Below, in pieces: positions 63,976-64,000 of a stretch of 64,000 nt of DNA. The stretch lies in NCBI GenBank assembly GCA_017937025.1, contig JAGBEJ010000003.1, positions 95,621-159,620 of the forward strand, given 5' to 3'. A program made the position numbers and the translations under genes. The first letter of the stretch is position 1; each line of letters begins with the position of its first letter. The notes below the pieces were generated by a model that had not been told where the DNA came from, ran no database searches, and saw only the letters and a list, made by a program, of their open reading frames with translations. Source of the stretch: Paludibacteraceae bacterium. Its GTDB lineage: Bacteria > Bacteroidota > Bacteroidia > Bacteroidales > Paludibacteraceae.

Positions 63976-64000
63976 AGTATTTCAGTGTTAGTTTCTGACT

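Larger units (their letters stand above)
56700..64000 (-). mobile_element. Right end of a contractile-tail (probably Mu-like) prophage
   Basis: All genes from about 56839 to the window end are transcribed leftward in the order spike V, gp25-like W, LysM-like X, baseplate J, tail I, collar/fibre proteins, DUF5675, DNA methylase, thymidylate-synthase-like protein, followed by a terminator and tandem repeats. V-W-J-I-fibre is the P2/Mu tail order, and DNA modification genes at the extreme right end recall Mu com-mom. GC-rich codon use differs from the chromosome side. No tRNA or att core is visible. The left part, including any transposase or integrase, is outside the window, so the Mu-like label is inference. 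Confidence 0.8.

Noticed and set aside
1..64000. CRISPR array or insertion sequence
   Set aside because: No regularly spaced direct repeats and no transposase gene are present; the only tandem repeat is the 22-bp pair at 56725-56768.

Overview
The window comes from a Bacteroidales genome (Bacteroides/Prevotella-like). The evidence is the PPi-dependent phosphofructokinase, the fused DAHP synthase/chorismate mutase, several Bacteroidetes-only families (DUF3256, DUF4837, DUF2023), a type IX secretion sorting domain, lipoproteins with Bacteroidetes-style lipoboxes, and many promoters of the form TTG-N19/20-TAnnTTTG. Genus cannot be decided from the sequence alone.

Layout. 1-10.9 kb: a partial rplY, a BadF/NagK-like kinase, a 6S-like non-coding RNA between short repeats, then a leftward block (HIT protein, pfp, rarA, glgB), a DUF2007 gene, an OmpA-like lipoprotein and rpsA. 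11-12.3 kb: two secreted proteins, one being little more than a T9SS sorting domain. 12.5-16.9 kb: an aromatic amino acid operon (pheA, aminotransferase, DAHP synthase-chorismate mutase, tyrA) preceded by a promoter, a Phe/Tyr-rich leader peptide and mutually exclusive hairpins, which form a textbook-like transcription attenuator. 17.2-19.2 kb: an AT-rich pair (HsdR_N-type nuclease domain, lipoprotein). 19.3 kb: a strongly palindromic element. 19.7-31.1 kb: rightward housekeeping genes (pyrG, yidC, tRNA-Gln, purB, an ABC exporter, an AGCS symporter, a HELGH lipoprotein, a GH13 amylase). 31.1-33.7 kb: an AT-rich cassette ending in a 656-residue protein with a PD-(D/E)XK nuclease signature. 33.7-41.5 kb: leftward TPR protein, DUF3256 and TamB. 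41.6-54.7 kb: rightward tsaD, exosortase, BASS-like transporter, TPM protein, outer membrane protein, TPR protein, lptC, CBS/CorC protein, PpiD-like chaperone, rlmN, DUF4837 and pdxA. 54.8-56.7 kb: a DUF2023 gene with a structured leader, carbonic anhydrase, DUF4234 and YbjQ.

56.7-64 kb: the right end of a contractile-tail prophage, read leftward: spike (V), gp25-like wedge (W), LysM-like (X), baseplate J, tail I, collar/fibre proteins, DUF5675, then a DNA modification module (a frameshifted Dam-type methylase and a thymidylate-synthase homologue carrying Asp at the dUMP/dCMP specificity position), a terminator and two tandem 22-bp repeats. A Mu-like organisation is likely but the transposase is outside the window. 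Between DUF5675 and the methylase, on the opposite strand, is an apparently self-contained gene for a highly structured ~180-nt RNA with its own promoter and terminator. I consider this RNA, the Phe/Tyr attenuator, the dCMP-type modification module and the nuclease cassette the most interesting content.
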